DNA of 64,000 nucleotides from Agaribacterium sp. ZY112 (GTDB lineage: Bacteria; Pseudomonadota; Gammaproteobacteria; Pseudomonadales; Cellvibrionaceae). The notes below the pieces were generated by a model. It saw only the letters and a list, made by a program, of their open reading frames with translations. It searched no databases and was not told where the DNA came from. Shown one piece after another: positions 34,772 through 45,375 of the stretch (position 1 is the stretch's first letter; the number at the start of each line of letters is the position of its first letter). Both the position numbers and the translations under genes were made by a program. The stretch is taken from assembly GCF_041346925.1 (NCBI RefSeq), contig NZ_CP166840.1:2599001-2663000 (forward strand), written 5' to 3'.

Positions 34772-35590
34772 ATGTTAACAATGAAAAAATTAGCGCTAAC
34801 GGCCGTTGCTTTAGGTTTTAACCTAGGCCTTGTGAGCCAAGCTTGGTCGGCAGCGCCAGAGATAGACCCAGCCGCCGCTGAGCGCGGCTTAGAGATCGCC
34901 AAAGAGATGGTCAAGCGTGATACGGGCTGGGGTGACAGTGAAGTGACCATGCTTATGCTATTGAAAAACAAGCATGGAGCGACAAGTGAGCGTAAAATCC
35001 GCTTAAAGAGTTTAGAAATTCACGGTGACGGCGACAAAAGTCTAAGCATTTTCGATCAGCCTCGTGACGTAAAAGGCACTGCATTTTTGTCTTTTACTCA
35101 CGCTACCGTCCCGGATGAGCAGTGGTTGTACCTTCCTGCACTTAAGCGTGTGAAGCGTATTTCTTCAAGCAACAAAAGCGGCCCGTTTATGGGCAGTGAG
35201 TACGCGTTTGAAGATCTCACTTCGTTTGAGGTAGAAAAGTACGACTTTGAGTTCTTGCGTGAAGATGAAGTTGATGGCCAGAAGGTGTTTGTTGTACGCA
35301 GTTATCCGCGTTATGCCAAGTCAGGTTATACCAACTTAGAAGTGGTGGTCGATCAGGCTGAATACCGTGTGCTTAGCATCGATTTTTACGATCGTAAGTC
35401 TTCGCTCTTAAAGACACTCACAAACTATGATTATAAGCAGTATTTAGGTGAGTTTTGGCGTGCACAACGTGCGATGATGGTTAACCACCAAAACGGCAAG
35501 AGTACTGAGCTGGTTTGGGATGAATACCAATTTAAAACCGGCTTAAGTGACAAAGACTTTAATAAAAACAGTCTTAAACGAGCCAAGTAG
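34772..35590 (+). CDS. Outer-membrane lipoprotein-sorting (LolA-like) periplasmic protein
   Basis: 272 residues with AGGAG before the ATG and a Sec signal ending SQAWSA. The mature part fits the LolA-like family PF17131: KHGATSERKIRLKSLEIHGD, SLSIFDQPRDVKGTAFLSF, EQWLYLPALKRVKRISSSNK, GSEYAFEDLTSFEVEKYDFE and YTNLEVVVDQAEYRVLSIDF. The half-barrel fold binds lipid. It lies 14 bases after the RND gene, so the two are cotranscribed and this protein probably carries what the exporter extracts. A relative lies at 50717 in an ABC-powered cluster. Confidence 0.85.
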   Translation: MLTMKKLALTAVALGFNLGLVSQAWSAAPEIDPAAAERGLEIAKEMVKRDTGWGDSEVTMLMLLKNKHGATSERKIRLKSLEIHGDGDKSLSIFDQPRDVKGTAFLSFTHATVPDEQWLYLPALKRVKRISSSNKSGPFMGSEYAFEDLTSFEVEKYDFEFLREDEVDGQKVFVVRSYPRYAKSGYTNLEVVVDQAEYRVLSIDFYDRKSSLLKTLTNYDYKQYLGEFWRAQRAMMVNHQNGKSTELVWDEYQFKTGLSDKDFNKNSLKRAK

Positions 35591-35610
35591 TAGCAGTAGT
35601 AGGAAAGAAG

Positions 35611-36207
35611 ATGGTAGAGCGTAACGCAGAGCAAACCCGTGATCGTATTCTTCAAGCAGCGTTTGAAGAAATGTACGAAAACGGCTTTCAGGGTATGAGA
35701 GTGGACGCCATTCTCAAAAAAACTGGCTTGGCAAAAGGTGCGCTTTACCATCATTTTCCGAACAAACAGAGCTTAGGGTATGCAGTGGTCGACGAAGTGT
35801 TGTTTACCCGAACCCAAGCTTTGGGTGAAATTTTAAACAGCTTTGATGACCCCATTGAAGGGCTCACCACCGCCTGCTTGGGCTTTGCTGAATCTATTTC
35901 CGATGATGAGTTAGTACTGGGCTGCCCTGTGAATAATTTGAGCCAAGAAATGGCCAGCTTAGATGAGGGCTTTCAGGAGCGTTTGAGTAATATCTATAGC
36001 CACAAATGTGAGACCATTGTCACCGCACTCGAAAGAGGCAAAACCAATGACACTGTCAGGCAAGAGGCCAATAGCGAACATGCTGCATGTTTTATTATTG
36101 CCTCCTTCCAAGGTTTGATAGGCGCGGCAAAATGCACAGGTAATAGAGACATGCTTAAGAATCTAGTGGCCGAGCTTTGTGTGTATATTCGTACTTTGCA
36201 TAAATAG
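35611..36207 (+). CDS. TetR-family regulator, NemR-like
   Basis: 198 residues: TetR HTH (about 8-55, TRDRILQAAFEEMYENGFQG, then TGLAKGALYHHFPNKQSLGY) and an all-helical ligand domain of the TetR_C_13 type containing LVLGCPVNNLSQEM, the region that carries a redox-sensitive Cys in NemR. It is the third gene of the unit, 20 bases after the LolA-like gene. Two NemR-box-like palindromes precede the operon, which points to autoregulation and derepression by an electrophile or similar signal. The inducer is unknown. Confidence 0.85.
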   Translation: MVERNAEQTRDRILQAAFEEMYENGFQGMRVDAILKKTGLAKGALYHHFPNKQSLGYAVVDEVLFTRTQALGEILNSFDDPIEGLTTACLGFAESISDDELVLGCPVNNLSQEMASLDEGFQERLSNIYSHKCETIVTALERGKTNDTVRQEANSEHAACFIIASFQGLIGAAKCTGNRDMLKNLVAELCVYIRTLHK

Positions 36208-36323
36208 CTTTTTACATAAGTAGCTTTGTACATAGTTGGTTTTAGCTACACCGTTTTATCGGAGCTGTTTACCAGGTTAACTTATCTCTTTTTATCTATA
36301 TTGAATCTTTTCAAGGAGGGCTT

Positions 36324-37550
36324 ATGCGCTTTTCCGTCGCAAGCCTTAATCGTTTCCGTTTTCCTAACCACCATTTATCAACTGTATTTATTTTTTCCTT
36401 AGTGGGGGCTGTATTTTCTGCACCGGTGATGGCTGAGTTTCAATACTCTGGCCGCTTAGGTATAGAAAGCCGCTTTTTTACCGTTGATAGTGAAAGCCAA
36501 AATTCAGTCTTGGCAGAGCCTGAGTTTTATTGGGCCGACAGCAGTGATTCCAATAGTTTTACGCTTAAGTTATTTGGACGTTGGGATGACTTAGATGACG
36601 AGCGCAGCCATGCTGATATTCGTGAGGCTGCTTGGTTACATGTTGGCAATGATTGGGAGTTTCGTTTAGGTCTTAGTAAGGTGTTTTGGGGAGTAACCGA
36701 AAGTAATCATTTGGTTGATGTAGTTAACCAAACTGACTTAGTAGAAAGCCCTGATGGTGAGCAAAAACTAGGGCAGAGCATGCTGCAATTTACCACCATT
36801 CAAGATTGGGGTGTGGTTGATGCCTTTGTTCTTCCTACCTTTCGCGAACGTACTTTCCCAGGCCCCGATGGCCGTTTAAATGGCACTTTGCCGATTAATA
36901 CCGATGCAGCCACTTACGAAAGTGATAAAGAAGACAAACATGTCGATTTTGCTTTGCGTTATAGCCATAGCGTGAGTGTGTTTGACCTTGGTGTGAGCTG
37001 GTTTAAAGGCACAAATCGCGATCCACACTTGCTCGCGTATAGTGATGCCAATACGCCCTTAGAGTTGCGCCCATATTACGATTTAATGCAGCAACTGGGT
37101 GTTGATGTTCAAGCCACATTAGGGGACTGGTTATTAAAGCTAGAAGCCATAGCGCGTGACGACAGTCAGCGTGATTACGGCGCGTTTACGGCGGGCTTTG
37201 AATACACGATGGTAGGTATAGCAGGCTCGGCAGTTGATTTAGGTTTATTAAGTGAAGTAAGTCGCGATAGCCGCAATAATCAAGCACCAACACCTGCGGA
37301 AAAAGACATTTTCTTTGGTGGTCGTTTTACTTTTAATGACAGCGCCAGCAGCGATTTATTATTAGGTTATTCACGTGGTATTAATGAACCAAGTAGCTAT
37401 TCCGTCTTTGCCGAAGGCAGCCGGCGCTTTGGCAACAACTGGCGTACTACTTTAGATGCACGAGTCTTTAACGGCGAACGCCCAGAAGACCCTATTTATC
37501 AGTTTAAAGATGATGATTATATCTCTCTCACCTTAGAGTTCTTTTATTGA
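36324..37550 (+). CDS. Outer-membrane beta-barrel protein of the RND cluster
   Basis: 408 residues with a long N-region signal ending APVMA and an AAGGAGG ribosome site. The mature protein is built of alternating strands (FQYSGRLGIESRFFTV, SFTLKLFGRWDDLDDER, WEFRLGLSKVFWGVTESNHL) and ends LTLEFFY, the aromatic terminus read by the BAM machinery. No porin family is certain; it resembles uncharacterised barrels next to RND/LolA-like genes. Its position suggests the outer-membrane end of the transport path. The 116-base gap after the TetR gene may hold a separate promoter. Confidence 0.75.
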   Translation: MRFSVASLNRFRFPNHHLSTVFIFSLVGAVFSAPVMAEFQYSGRLGIESRFFTVDSESQNSVLAEPEFYWADSSDSNSFTLKLFGRWDDLDDERSHADIREAAWLHVGNDWEFRLGLSKVFWGVTESNHLVDVVNQTDLVESPDGEQKLGQSMLQFTTIQDWGVVDAFVLPTFRERTFPGPDGRLNGTLPINTDAATYESDKEDKHVDFALRYSHSVSVFDLGVSWFKGTNRDPHLLAYSDANTPLELRPYYDLMQQLGVDVQATLGDWLLKLEAIARDDSQRDYGAFTAGFEYTMVGIAGSAVDLGLLSEVSRDSRNNQAPTPAEKDIFFGGRFTFNDSASSDLLLGYSRGINEPSSYSVFAEGSRRFGNNWRTTLDARVFNGERPEDPIYQFKDDDYISLTLEFFY

Positions 37551-37717
37551 TGTTGGGCGGGCTTACCCGAGCCTATTTCGCCTTTTAGCTCGATAATTCG
37601 ATCTAAGGGGCGCCTATGTTGGATAAAAAAGGTGTTTCAGCTCGATTCAAGCTGGTTGATGAGTATGATTTTGAATATAAGGAGGCTGCAGGGCAGTTTC
37701 CTTATAATTTGAACTTA

Positions 37718-39796
37718 TTATTTCTTAAGCTTAAAGACGTTGACGTGATCAACCAATATTTGACAGCTCTCCAGCATGGTTTTGGTGGTATCAAAGGTTT
37801 TTCTAGAGCTTGTGGTAATGCTTTCAGAGTCATCCCTTACAGCAACCACACGTTCGTTAATTTCGTTAGACACTGAGGATTGTTCTTCTGCGGCTACGGC
37901 AATTTGAGTTGACATATCTTTGATTTTTTCGAGTTCGGCTTTCATTACCTCAACTGTTGAGGCACTGCCTTTAACCACTTCAACGGCGTCATTACCTTCC
38001 TGCTGAAGCACTTTCATGTTTTGTGTGGCACGTGATGTTTGTTGTTGTAAGGCGTCAATTTGTAGGCGAATCTGTTCTGTGGATTCTTGAGTTTTTTGTG
38101 CGAGTGTACGCACTTCGTCTGCTACAACGGCAAAACCACGACCTTGTTCTCCTGCTCTTGCGGCCTCGATGGCGGCGTTTAAAGCAAGTAAATTGGTTTG
38201 CTCGGCGATACTTTGAATAACATTTAAGACTAAACCAATTTGCTCACTTTCATGATTGAGTTGGTTGACCACCTCGCTTGTATTGCCTAGTTCCTGAGTG
38301 AGTTTTTCCATTAGCTTGCGGCTTTTCTCTGCGTAGCTGCTGCTTTCGATGGAGGTTTCACTAGCGCTATTAACAGCGTCGGATGAGGTGTGAATCATCG
38401 TGCTAATTTCTTCAATCGTAGAAGTCATCTGGGTGACTGCAACGCTGATACTGTCCGTCGCTTCTAGTTGGTTGTCGTTTCTTCGAAGGCCTTGTTCGGT
38501 ATTATTCGCTACTTCGCCACTTAGAGAAGATAGACTGTGGATTTGAGTTGTTACGCCACTTAGAGCAGTGTTAAAACTGGATATTAACTCATTAAATACC
38601 TTGCTGGCTTTGGTTAACTCATCGGACCCTGATTCTTCCAGTTGTATAGACATGTCTTTTTCTTTTGCAATAAAGGACATGGTTTCAACTAGTCTTTGCA
38701 GCGGAGCATTGATGCTGCGGATGATCAAATAAGATAGGGTGCCGAGTACGGCAATGAGTACAAGTAATGAAATACTTGTGTAAACGAGGGTGTTCTGCGC
38801 ATTAGACAGCTGCCTGTCTTTTTCTCTAAGTATTTCTTCCATTACAAATTCACGTGTCGTTTGGTAACCATTAAACACGTCGTCTGTGACTTGCCCCCAA
38901 TCTTTATCTGATAGATCAAATTTTTTGTCGAGGTATTGTTCAAATACGGATATCACATCAACCTTAAACTTTGCGTATTTTTTGTATGAAGGGTGGTTGA
39001 TTACTTTGTTGTTAAAGTAGTCGTTAATACTGGCAGGGGCAAAGGAGTTAAATAGGGTTTTTGCATCTTCTTCACCATAGTGTATGTGTACTAGTTGTCC
39101 ATATAAATAGGTTTGATAGCCTAAATGATGGTTTGCGGCTGCAAAAATAAAACTATTTAGCTGAGCCGACTTAGTTGATGCAATCATTAAGTTGTATAGC
39201 GCATTGGCCATTAGGCTTAATTTTTCATTTTGTGATGAAATAATTACAACAGAGCTTAGCGATGATACTAAGTCACTAACGAGTAGCGACATTTCGTAGA
39301 GTGTATGCAGTTCCGTCCCGTTGGTTTTGCCCAAGTGGCTTTTTTCATCGGCAGCATTTCTAACTAGATAGTATCTATCTAGCTTTTCTTGAATGAGTTC
39401 TAGCTTATTGCTTAATGCCGTATATTGTCTAAATGACACTTTGTTTTCAGCAACAAGGCTTTTAAAAGCATCAAGGCTTTTATTACTTGCACTTCTAGCG
39501 ACTAGCATGCGGCGTTTTGCAGCTTCGGATTCTGATGGGGGGCTGTCTATATAGAGTCGGGTATATAGAGATTCTTGCGCTGTTAAATCAATTAACTCTG
39601 CAGTTACTTCTGCGTAATAAAGAATAGAGGCCAAGTCATCCAGTGCGGATTTCTTTTTATTTACTGTCATCAGGTGGTTAATGGCGGTAAATATAATGAC
39701 CGATATCAGTAGGGTGACAATAAGAAAAATACGGGTGCTGATATTGATACGATTCAGATATTTCATATAGAAAGCAGCCATCAAAATATGAATCAA
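37718..39796 (-). CDS. Methyl-accepting chemotaxis protein
   Basis: 692 residues. The start is uncertain; [20 protein letters not shown] (residue 11) is a natural alternative. TM1 is near 18-38 and a large helical periplasmic sensor spans about 45-325, longer than the usual 4HB domain. TM2 is near 330-355 ([20 protein letters not shown]), followed by HAMP and the signalling domain with [20 protein letters not shown] and [20 protein letters not shown], the kinase-control tip. There is no C-terminal CheR/CheB pentapeptide. The ligand is unknown. It is alone on its strand, with no che genes nearby. Confidence 0.9.
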   Translation of the reverse strand: MIHILMAAFYMKYLNRINISTRIFLIVTLLISVIIFTAINHLMTVNKKKSALDDLASILYYAEVTAELIDLTAQESLYTRLYIDSPPSESEAAKRRMLVARSASNKSLDAFKSLVAENKVSFRQYTALSNKLELIQEKLDRYYLVRNAADEKSHLGKTNGTELHTLYEMSLLVSDLVSSLSSVVIISSQNEKLSLMANALYNLMIASTKSAQLNSFIFAAANHHLGYQTYLYGQLVHIHYGEEDAKTLFNSFAPASINDYFNNKVINHPSYKKYAKFKVDVISVFEQYLDKKFDLSDKDWGQVTDDVFNGYQTTREFVMEEILREKDRQLSNAQNTLVYTSISLLVLIAVLGTLSYLIIRSINAPLQRLVETMSFIAKEKDMSIQLEESGSDELTKASKVFNELISSFNTALSGVTTQIHSLSSLSGEVANNTEQGLRRNDNQLEATDSISVAVTQMTSTIEEISTMIHTSSDAVNSASETSIESSSYAEKSRKLMEKLTQELGNTSEVVNQLNHESEQIGLVLNVIQSIAEQTNLLALNAAIEAARAGEQGRGFAVVADEVRTLAQKTQESTEQIRLQIDALQQQTSRATQNMKVLQQEGNDAVEVVKGSASTVEVMKAELEKIKDMSTQIAVAAEEQSSVSNEINERVVAVRDDSESITTSSRKTFDTTKTMLESCQILVDHVNVFKLKK

Positions 39797-40144
39797 GTGG
39801 TTGGTGGGGCTTCCTAGCCTAACTGTCTGTCAACATGACACCAGTACCTATGCGTCGTATCAGCCCGCTTGAATGCATAAAAAAACGAATGTATATACGT
39901 ATAGCATATATGCTTGATTTCTCAAGTGAAGGGGACTTAGGTGCTAAGCACTGAATGTTGATTTGTGAAAAAACTCAAGGTGCATAAGACTTACTGCTTC
40001 GCTATAGTTCCCCTTTGCTTGATAGCTTGTTCTGACGGGACTGCAGCCCGACATAGCCCTAGATAAATTGATGTGAATATTGTCAAACTGGGTTGTTTTT
40101 GGAACATTTCTTACACATTAGTTCAAATTACAGAGAGTCGTCTT
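39797..40144. other. Divergent promoter region, no gene
   Basis: It separates the chemoreceptor from the alkylsulfatase and should drive both. It contains AT-rich alternating stretches (GTATATACGTATAGCATATA near 39890-39910). The 24 codons before 40145 in the sulfatase frame lack a ribosome site and are not called coding. Confidence 0.5.
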
Positions 40145-42160
40145 ATGAAAGCACTAAGCAGGCCTTTTGCTTGTTTTCTTCTCGTATCCTCTTTTGCTGT
40201 GGCCGATGAGCACGCGCTTAACTTAAGTCAGGTTGGCGGAAAAGCCGCTACGGCCGAGACAATTAAGGCAAATGCCGATTTTGCACGTAGTTTAAACTTT
40301 GACGATGTCAGGGCTTTTGAAAATGACAAGGTCGGTTTGATCGCAGAGTTTGATAAAGAAACGGGCGATATTATCCGCAATAGCTTCAGCTTTATTGACC
40401 TTGAGAGCGCAGACAAGGCACCGGATACGGTTAATCCATCGCTGTGGCGTCAGGCGGTGCTCAATCAGGGTGCTGAAGGCCTCTACGAAGTCGTTCCGGG
40501 TAAAATCTACCAAATTCGAGGTACCGACCTCGCTTCTATCTCCTTTATTCGTGGTAAAACCGGTTGGATAGCTTACGATGTGTTAACGACTAAAGAAGCG
40601 GCAGCCCAGTCTTTGATGTTTTTCTTTGCTAATGTGCCTGAAGGTAAAGAGCTGCCAATTACCGCGATGCTGTATTCCCATTCCCACGCTGATCACTTTG
40701 GTGGCGCTAGGGCGGTGCAGGAGCTTTTTCCCAATGTTACGGTGTATGGCTCACGCAATATCACCAAAGAAACCGTTGATGAAAATGTACTTGCTGGTAA
40801 CGCCATGTCTCGCCGTGCAGCGTATCAATATGGTGCAACTCTTGGGCGCAATGAGCATGGCATCGTTGATGCGGCTCTGGCCAAAGGTATTTCTTCTGGT
40901 GAAATTACCTATGTGAAACCAGATTACGAGCTGAACTGGAACGGGGAGCTTGAAACCTTGACGATAGATGGGCTGGAGATGGTTTTCCTTGATGCCTCAG
41001 GTACCGAAGCGCCTTCTGAAATGGTGACCTATATTCCCTCCATGGAGGCGCTGTGGACGGGCGAAGTGACCTACCAGGGTATGCACAATGTTTATACGTT
41101 ACGTGGTGCAAAGGTGCGGGATTCCCTGTTGTGGTCTAAAAAAATTAATGAAATGCTCTATCTTTGGGGTGGGGAAGTGGAAACGCTATTTGCCTCTCAC
41201 TCTGCACCGATTTGGGGAAATACTGAGATTGTCGATTACTTAAAAATGCAGCGTGATGCTTATGGTTTTACGCATAACCAAACTCTACGTTTAGCTAATA
41301 GCGGTATGGTGCTGCAAGATTTAGGTGATGCAATTTATGAGGTGATGCCCGAAAGTATTCAAAAAGCATGGCATACCAATGGTTACCACGGTACGTATTC
41401 GCACAACGCTCGTGCGGTGTACAACATGTACCTTGGTTATTTTGATATGAACCCTGCGAATTTAAACCCATTGCCAATTAAAGAAGAGTCGGAAAAGTTT
41501 GTTGAATATATGGGGGGAGCTAAAAAAATCCTCAAACGTGCTAAAAAAGATTTTGCCAAAGGCGAATACCGTTTTGTAGCAACTGCTTTAAACAAAGTGG
41601 TTCAAGTGGAGCCGGATAATCTTAAAGCGCGCGTCTTACTTGCCGATGCCTACGAGCAAATGGGCTATCAAGCTGAAGGGGCGGGTTGGCGAAATATCTA
41701 TTTGACTGGGGCTCAGGAGCTACGCAATGGTAAAGTAAGCCCAGGAGCACCTAAATCTGCTTCTGCCGACGTGATCTCAGAAATGAACCCAGGCATGTTG
41801 CTAGATTTTATTGCCGTACAGATCGATTCGCTAAAAGCTGCAAAAACGCCATTTAGTTTTAACGCCATTGTTGGCAATGAGGTCTTTTATGTTGAAATGT
41901 CCAACGGTAACCTCAGTAATATTAAAGCAAAAGTACCGATAGCAAGTGCCGATGCAACAATCACACTTAGTGAAGATGCATTTACTAAGATCTTACTTGG
42001 ACAAGCTCGCCTGCCTCAGTTAATTGAAGCCGGAGAAGCAAAGCTTGAAGGTGACGGCGAGGTCTTACAGAAACTTGCTGCAGCGATGGTACAGTTTAAT
42101 CCTAGCTTTGAAATCGTACCTTTTAGTGAAAACAGTGTGGATGCCGACTTATACCACTAA
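40145..42160 (+). CDS. SdsA1-like alkyl/aryl sulfatase, exported
   Basis: Start at 40145 (MKALSRPFACFLLVSSFAVA, a Sec signal). 671 residues in the three-part plan of SdsA1: a metallo-beta-lactamase domain with SHSHADHFGG (about 178-187) for the two zinc ions, GEVTYQGMHN and FASHSAPIWG, then a helical dimerisation region (GGAKKILKRAKKDFAKGEYR onward) and an SCP2-like C-terminal domain (ISEMNPGMLLDFIAVQIDSL onward). The enzyme releases sulfate from alkyl sulfates such as SDS. In a marine organism it may use natural sulfate esters. A strong terminator follows. It is a single-gene unit by spacing. Confidence 0.9.
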   Translation: MKALSRPFACFLLVSSFAVADEHALNLSQVGGKAATAETIKANADFARSLNFDDVRAFENDKVGLIAEFDKETGDIIRNSFSFIDLESADKAPDTVNPSLWRQAVLNQGAEGLYEVVPGKIYQIRGTDLASISFIRGKTGWIAYDVLTTKEAAAQSLMFFFANVPEGKELPITAMLYSHSHADHFGGARAVQELFPNVTVYGSRNITKETVDENVLAGNAMSRRAAYQYGATLGRNEHGIVDAALAKGISSGEITYVKPDYELNWNGELETLTIDGLEMVFLDASGTEAPSEMVTYIPSMEALWTGEVTYQGMHNVYTLRGAKVRDSLLWSKKINEMLYLWGGEVETLFASHSAPIWGNTEIVDYLKMQRDAYGFTHNQTLRLANSGMVLQDLGDAIYEVMPESIQKAWHTNGYHGTYSHNARAVYNMYLGYFDMNPANLNPLPIKEESEKFVEYMGGAKKILKRAKKDFAKGEYRFVATALNKVVQVEPDNLKARVLLADAYEQMGYQAEGAGWRNIYLTGAQELRNGKVSPGAPKSASADVISEMNPGMLLDFIAVQIDSLKAAKTPFSFNAIVGNEVFYVEMSNGNLSNIKAKVPIASADATITLSEDAFTKILLGQARLPQLIEAGEAKLEGDGEVLQKLAAAMVQFNPSFEIVPFSENSVDADLYH

Positions 42161-42225
42161 GTTAAAGAATTGATAGAGACGCAAGCTGGATCAGAGGCTT
42201 CTTTCATTCTTGGTGTTAGACATAT

Positions 42226-42263
42226 AAAAAGCCCTCGTTTTTAATGAAAACGAGGGCTTTTTA
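42226..42263. terminator. Bidirectional intrinsic terminator
   Basis: AAAAAGCCCTCGTTTT and GAAAACGAGGGCTTTTT form a near-perfect stem with a short loop and A/T tracts on both sides, between the convergent sulfatase and FG-GAP lipoprotein genes. Confidence 0.9.
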
Positions 42264-42301
42264 TTAGCTGTTATAATCAAGCGATAGTGCTGGATCTGTA
42301 A

Positions 42302-44209
42302 TTAAAGTCTCTTACCGACAAAGATTCGTTGTTTTGCCTTGATGTTACGTAACTCTTTTTGTGAATCATCGGCCCAAGTCACGGTAATTGTTTTCACCGT
42401 GCTTTCAGCACCTAAACCAAAATGTACGGTATTTAATACACTTTGGGAGTGGGTGGCTCCTGCGGAACCTACCCGGCGAATTTGTTTGCCTGCTTGAGTT
42501 TCTATTTCAACCAAAGCGCCTATTACGTCGTTGCCTTTTTCAGAGTAGCCAAGCTCGATTAGTAAGTAGCTGTCGTTTTTAATCTGGCTTTGGTTTTCAA
42601 AGAGATGCCAGCGGCCTTGATCGTCGTCACCGCTTAGTATGTCCACATCGCCATCTAAGTCGTAATCAAAGGCGGCACCCATGTCGCCGTGGCCAGTTTG
42701 CTCAAGTACGGTGGCATTGTGTTTGGTGATTAATTCAAAACCAGCACCTGCGCGATTAAGCAGCATTAAATCATTGATGCGCTTGTGGAACTCTCCAAAA
42801 CGATAAACAAATAGGTCTTCAAAACCATCGTTGTTAAAATCACCATGGGTGACGCCCCAGTTATTATCGCCACTTTCTTTCGGTAAAAGCGCACTAAGAT
42901 CACTAAAACGATTTCCTTCATTACGCAGTAAAATATCGCCTACACCCATGTCCTGCGCTGTCCAGTCTAGAGCGACATCGTTTATACCATGAATACTCAT
43001 ACGAATATCCCACGCCGCGGCATCATCAAGTTTCCACTCTAAGCGCCAGTTGCCATTACCAAGATAACCCAAATACCAGCCTTGTTCTTTAAGATCGGAA
43101 TTAAAGCCTTTGGCCTGTTCTTGGCTAAAGCTTTCTGGTTCCGCACTGCGTGGCATGGCTGCTTCTATTTGTTTTTCGCCTAAAAATAGGGGCAGATCAC
43201 CACGAACTTTACGTGGCCATAAGAAAAAATCACTTAACGAGATATCACCTTCGGCACTAAAGCTCACACCATCATGGCTAAGGCTACCAAAGTCACGGAT
43301 ATCAATACGCTGCTCGTCTGGGTAATAAAAGGCGCCGTTGTTGGCCATTTTGTAATAGGTTTTACCACGGGCGATATATAAGTCGAGATCACCATCGTTG
43401 TCGTAATCAATATTGGCAACGGCCATGCCGTGTTCACGTTGCTCTTTATTTAAAGGCAGCCAACTATCACTGACGTTAATAAATTCAAACTTATGTGTGC
43501 CTTGCCACAAGCTAAGCGGTTCAAAAGCGACCACATCGGTGATGCGGTCGCCGTTAAAATCGGTTAATAAAACACGCTCGGCTTCAAACTGCTCAAAAGC
43601 TGAACTGGCGCGATAGGCGAATTTATCATTGCCAAGGTTTTCAAACAGAATATTGCGTGGGCCTTCGTTACCATTAACAACAATGGCATTAATGCTGAAG
43701 AAATCTAAATCGCCGTCACCATCAAGGTCAACCCAGCGCACAGAGCGCCCGCGCGCGCCCATGTGGTCAAAGCCTGATCCCTCGGTGACATTGGTAAATT
43801 CACCATTATCATTACGCAATAAACGAGGCGGTTGTGGTTGGCTGCCATTGCCACCACCTAAGGTGACCATAATATCTAAGTCGCCATCTAGATCGTAATC
43901 ACCGGGGCTCACACCGTGCATGTCCCAGCGCATAATCGGCTCTTTGTGTTCAACAAAGTTGTTGGCGCCATCGGCCCAAAATAATTGAGTCGGCTCTTCA
44001 TGGTGGTTGCTTAGCATAAGCTCATAACGACCATCGTAATTTAAATCGGCAATAGCAGGGCCGCCGTATTTCCATGTGTCTTTAGTGATAAGGCCACGTT
44101 CTTCGCTGACTTCTTTAAATTGAATAAGATCGGGGCTGTCATTTTTGACATTACAAGCGCTAAGACCACTAAAAAGTAGGGCGCCTAATACGTAACAAGG
44201 GGCTTTCAT
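42302..44209 (-). CDS. FG-GAP/VCBS-repeat lipoprotein with ASPIC/UnbV C-terminus
   Basis: 635 residues with a lipobox (LFSGLSAC). The body is a calcium-binding FG-GAP propeller with many DxDxDGxxD loops (IADLNYDGRYEL, GDYDLDGDLDI, VDLDGDGDLDF, DYDNDGDLDLY, GDFNNDGFEDLF, DYDLDGDVDIL). The C-terminus (VIGALVEIETQAGKQIRRVG, then HFGLGAESTVKTITVTWADD) is the ASPIC/UnbV domain. Such proteins are surface-exposed in marine Gammaproteobacteria and Bacteroidetes; a role in binding or display is likely but unproven. It is the first gene upstream of nothing else on its strand and ends at a shared terminator. Confidence 0.85.
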   Translation of the reverse strand: MKAPCYVLGALLFSGLSACNVKNDSPDLIQFKEVSEERGLITKDTWKYGGPAIADLNYDGRYELMLSNHHEEPTQLFWADGANNFVEHKEPIMRWDMHGVSPGDYDLDGDLDIMVTLGGGNGSQPQPPRLLRNDNGEFTNVTEGSGFDHMGARGRSVRWVDLDGDGDLDFFSINAIVVNGNEGPRNILFENLGNDKFAYRASSAFEQFEAERVLLTDFNGDRITDVVAFEPLSLWQGTHKFEFINVSDSWLPLNKEQREHGMAVANIDYDNDGDLDLYIARGKTYYKMANNGAFYYPDEQRIDIRDFGSLSHDGVSFSAEGDISLSDFFLWPRKVRGDLPLFLGEKQIEAAMPRSAEPESFSQEQAKGFNSDLKEQGWYLGYLGNGNWRLEWKLDDAAAWDIRMSIHGINDVALDWTAQDMGVGDILLRNEGNRFSDLSALLPKESGDNNWGVTHGDFNNDGFEDLFVYRFGEFHKRINDLMLLNRAGAGFELITKHNATVLEQTGHGDMGAAFDYDLDGDVDILSGDDDQGRWHLFENQSQIKNDSYLLIELGYSEKGNDVIGALVEIETQAGKQIRRVGSAGATHSQSVLNTVHFGLGAESTVKTITVTWADDSQKELRNIKAKQRIFVGKRL

Positions 44210-44271
44210 AAACTTTGCCGTAATGATGGTTTGGGGTGTTTAAGGTAAATTTGAGCCTATATTAGCCTTAT

Positions 44272-45375
44272 TTACAGGATAAGTGCGGCACTTTTTATTT
44301 GTGCTTTGATCTGCATGCCGGGTTTTAATTGCAGTTTATCAACAGACCAGTTGGTGATACGTGAAAGCATGTTTTGTTGCTGCCAGCGCAGTTTGACTAA
44401 TTTAATTGAGCTTGGCTGAGTATCTACTATCTCTAGAATTTCGGCGTTGATGTGGTTGCTGATACTGCTGTTGCTGTCGTCACTACCTAAGGTTTCTAAG
44501 CTTACATCACGCGCAAGCACACGAAGACGCACGGTATCGCCAATACGTTTATCTATACGGTGTAAGGCTAAACTGGCGCCACCTATGTCGACATGGCTTT
44601 GGTGATAGCGTTCATCGTGTTTTGTTATTTGGCCTTCAATCAGGCAGCAGGCATCGTCATTGTGATTAAAATACAGGCGAGTATCGCAGAGTACATCGTT
44701 GCAAGGGCCTTGGGCGAGTACATGGCCGTCTTTAAGGATGACAAGCCCTGTTGCTAAGCGCATGACTTCATCGGCACTGTGGCTCACATATAAAATAGGT
44801 ACGTGTAATTGACTAATAACTTTTTCTAAGCAGCGAATTAGTTCGTGTTTAGCTGTTTTATCTAAGGCAGAAAATGGCTCGTCTAACAATAGAACGCTTG
44901 GTTGGCATAGTAAGGCACGAGCCAGCATAACTCGCTGTTTCTGGCCACCGCTTAACTGTTCACTTGTGTGCTTAAGTAGTGCGTGGACGCCACATAAGTG
45001 GCTTATTTCTTCAATGCTAAAAGCGGCTTGTTTACGCCTTTTTAAGGCAAATTCAAGATTTTCTTGTACATTAAGGTGTGGTAATAAACTGTTGTGTTGG
45101 CTAACGTAGGCTAAGCCACGTTTGTGAACGGGCAGTTGCTGCTTTCCGTCTTGCCAGGTTTGTTTACCTAAATATATTTGGCTGTTGTTATTTACTTCCA
45201 GCCCAGCAATAAGTCGAAGTAGTGTTGTCTTGCCACAACCACTTGGACCAAATAAGGCACTGACACCAACGGGGAAGCTTAAGTCTAAGTTGAGCTTAAA
45301 GGCCCCGCGTTCAAGCTGAGTTTTTACTTTTAGCTCTGTTGCTTGCTGAGTCGTTTTCTGTTCTGAATGGCTCAT
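44272..45375 (-). CDS. modC: Molybdate ABC transporter ATP-binding protein
   Basis: 367 residues: Walker A FGPSGCGKTTLLRLIAG, signature LSGGQKQRVMLARALL, Walker B VLLLDEPFSALD, then a C-terminal TOBE/Mop-like region (about 290-360, INAEILEIVDTQPSSIKLVK) that senses molybdate in ModC. It overlaps modB by 4 bases, and modA lies just upstream, so modABC is one operon. It energises uptake of molybdate for molybdenum-cofactor enzymes. No ModE gene or clear ModE box is visible in the window. Confidence 0.9.
   Translation of the reverse strand: MSHSEQKTTQQATELKVKTQLERGAFKLNLDLSFPVGVSALFGPSGCGKTTLLRLIAGLEVNNNSQIYLGKQTWQDGKQQLPVHKRGLAYVSQHNSLLPHLNVQENLEFALKRRKQAAFSIEEISHLCGVHALLKHTSEQLSGGQKQRVMLARALLCQPSVLLLDEPFSALDKTAKHELIRCLEKVISQLHVPILYVSHSADEVMRLATGLVILKDGHVLAQGPCNDVLCDTRLYFNHNDDACCLIEGQITKHDERYHQSHVDIGGASLALHRIDKRIGDTVRLRVLARDVSLETLGSDDSNSSISNHINAEILEIVDTQPSSIKLVKLRWQQQNMLSRITNWSVDKLQLKPGMQIKAQIKSAALIL

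Noticed and set aside
37616..37876. 86-codon plus-strand frame overlapping the 3' end of the chemoreceptor
   Set aside because: Most of it is antisense to the conserved chemoreceptor end, and the translation resembles no protein; only about 100 bases are outside the gene.
44343..44356. CAGACCAGTTGGTG resembling the NemR-like operator
   Set aside because: It is inside the modC coding region and lacks the second full arm, so it is probably chance.
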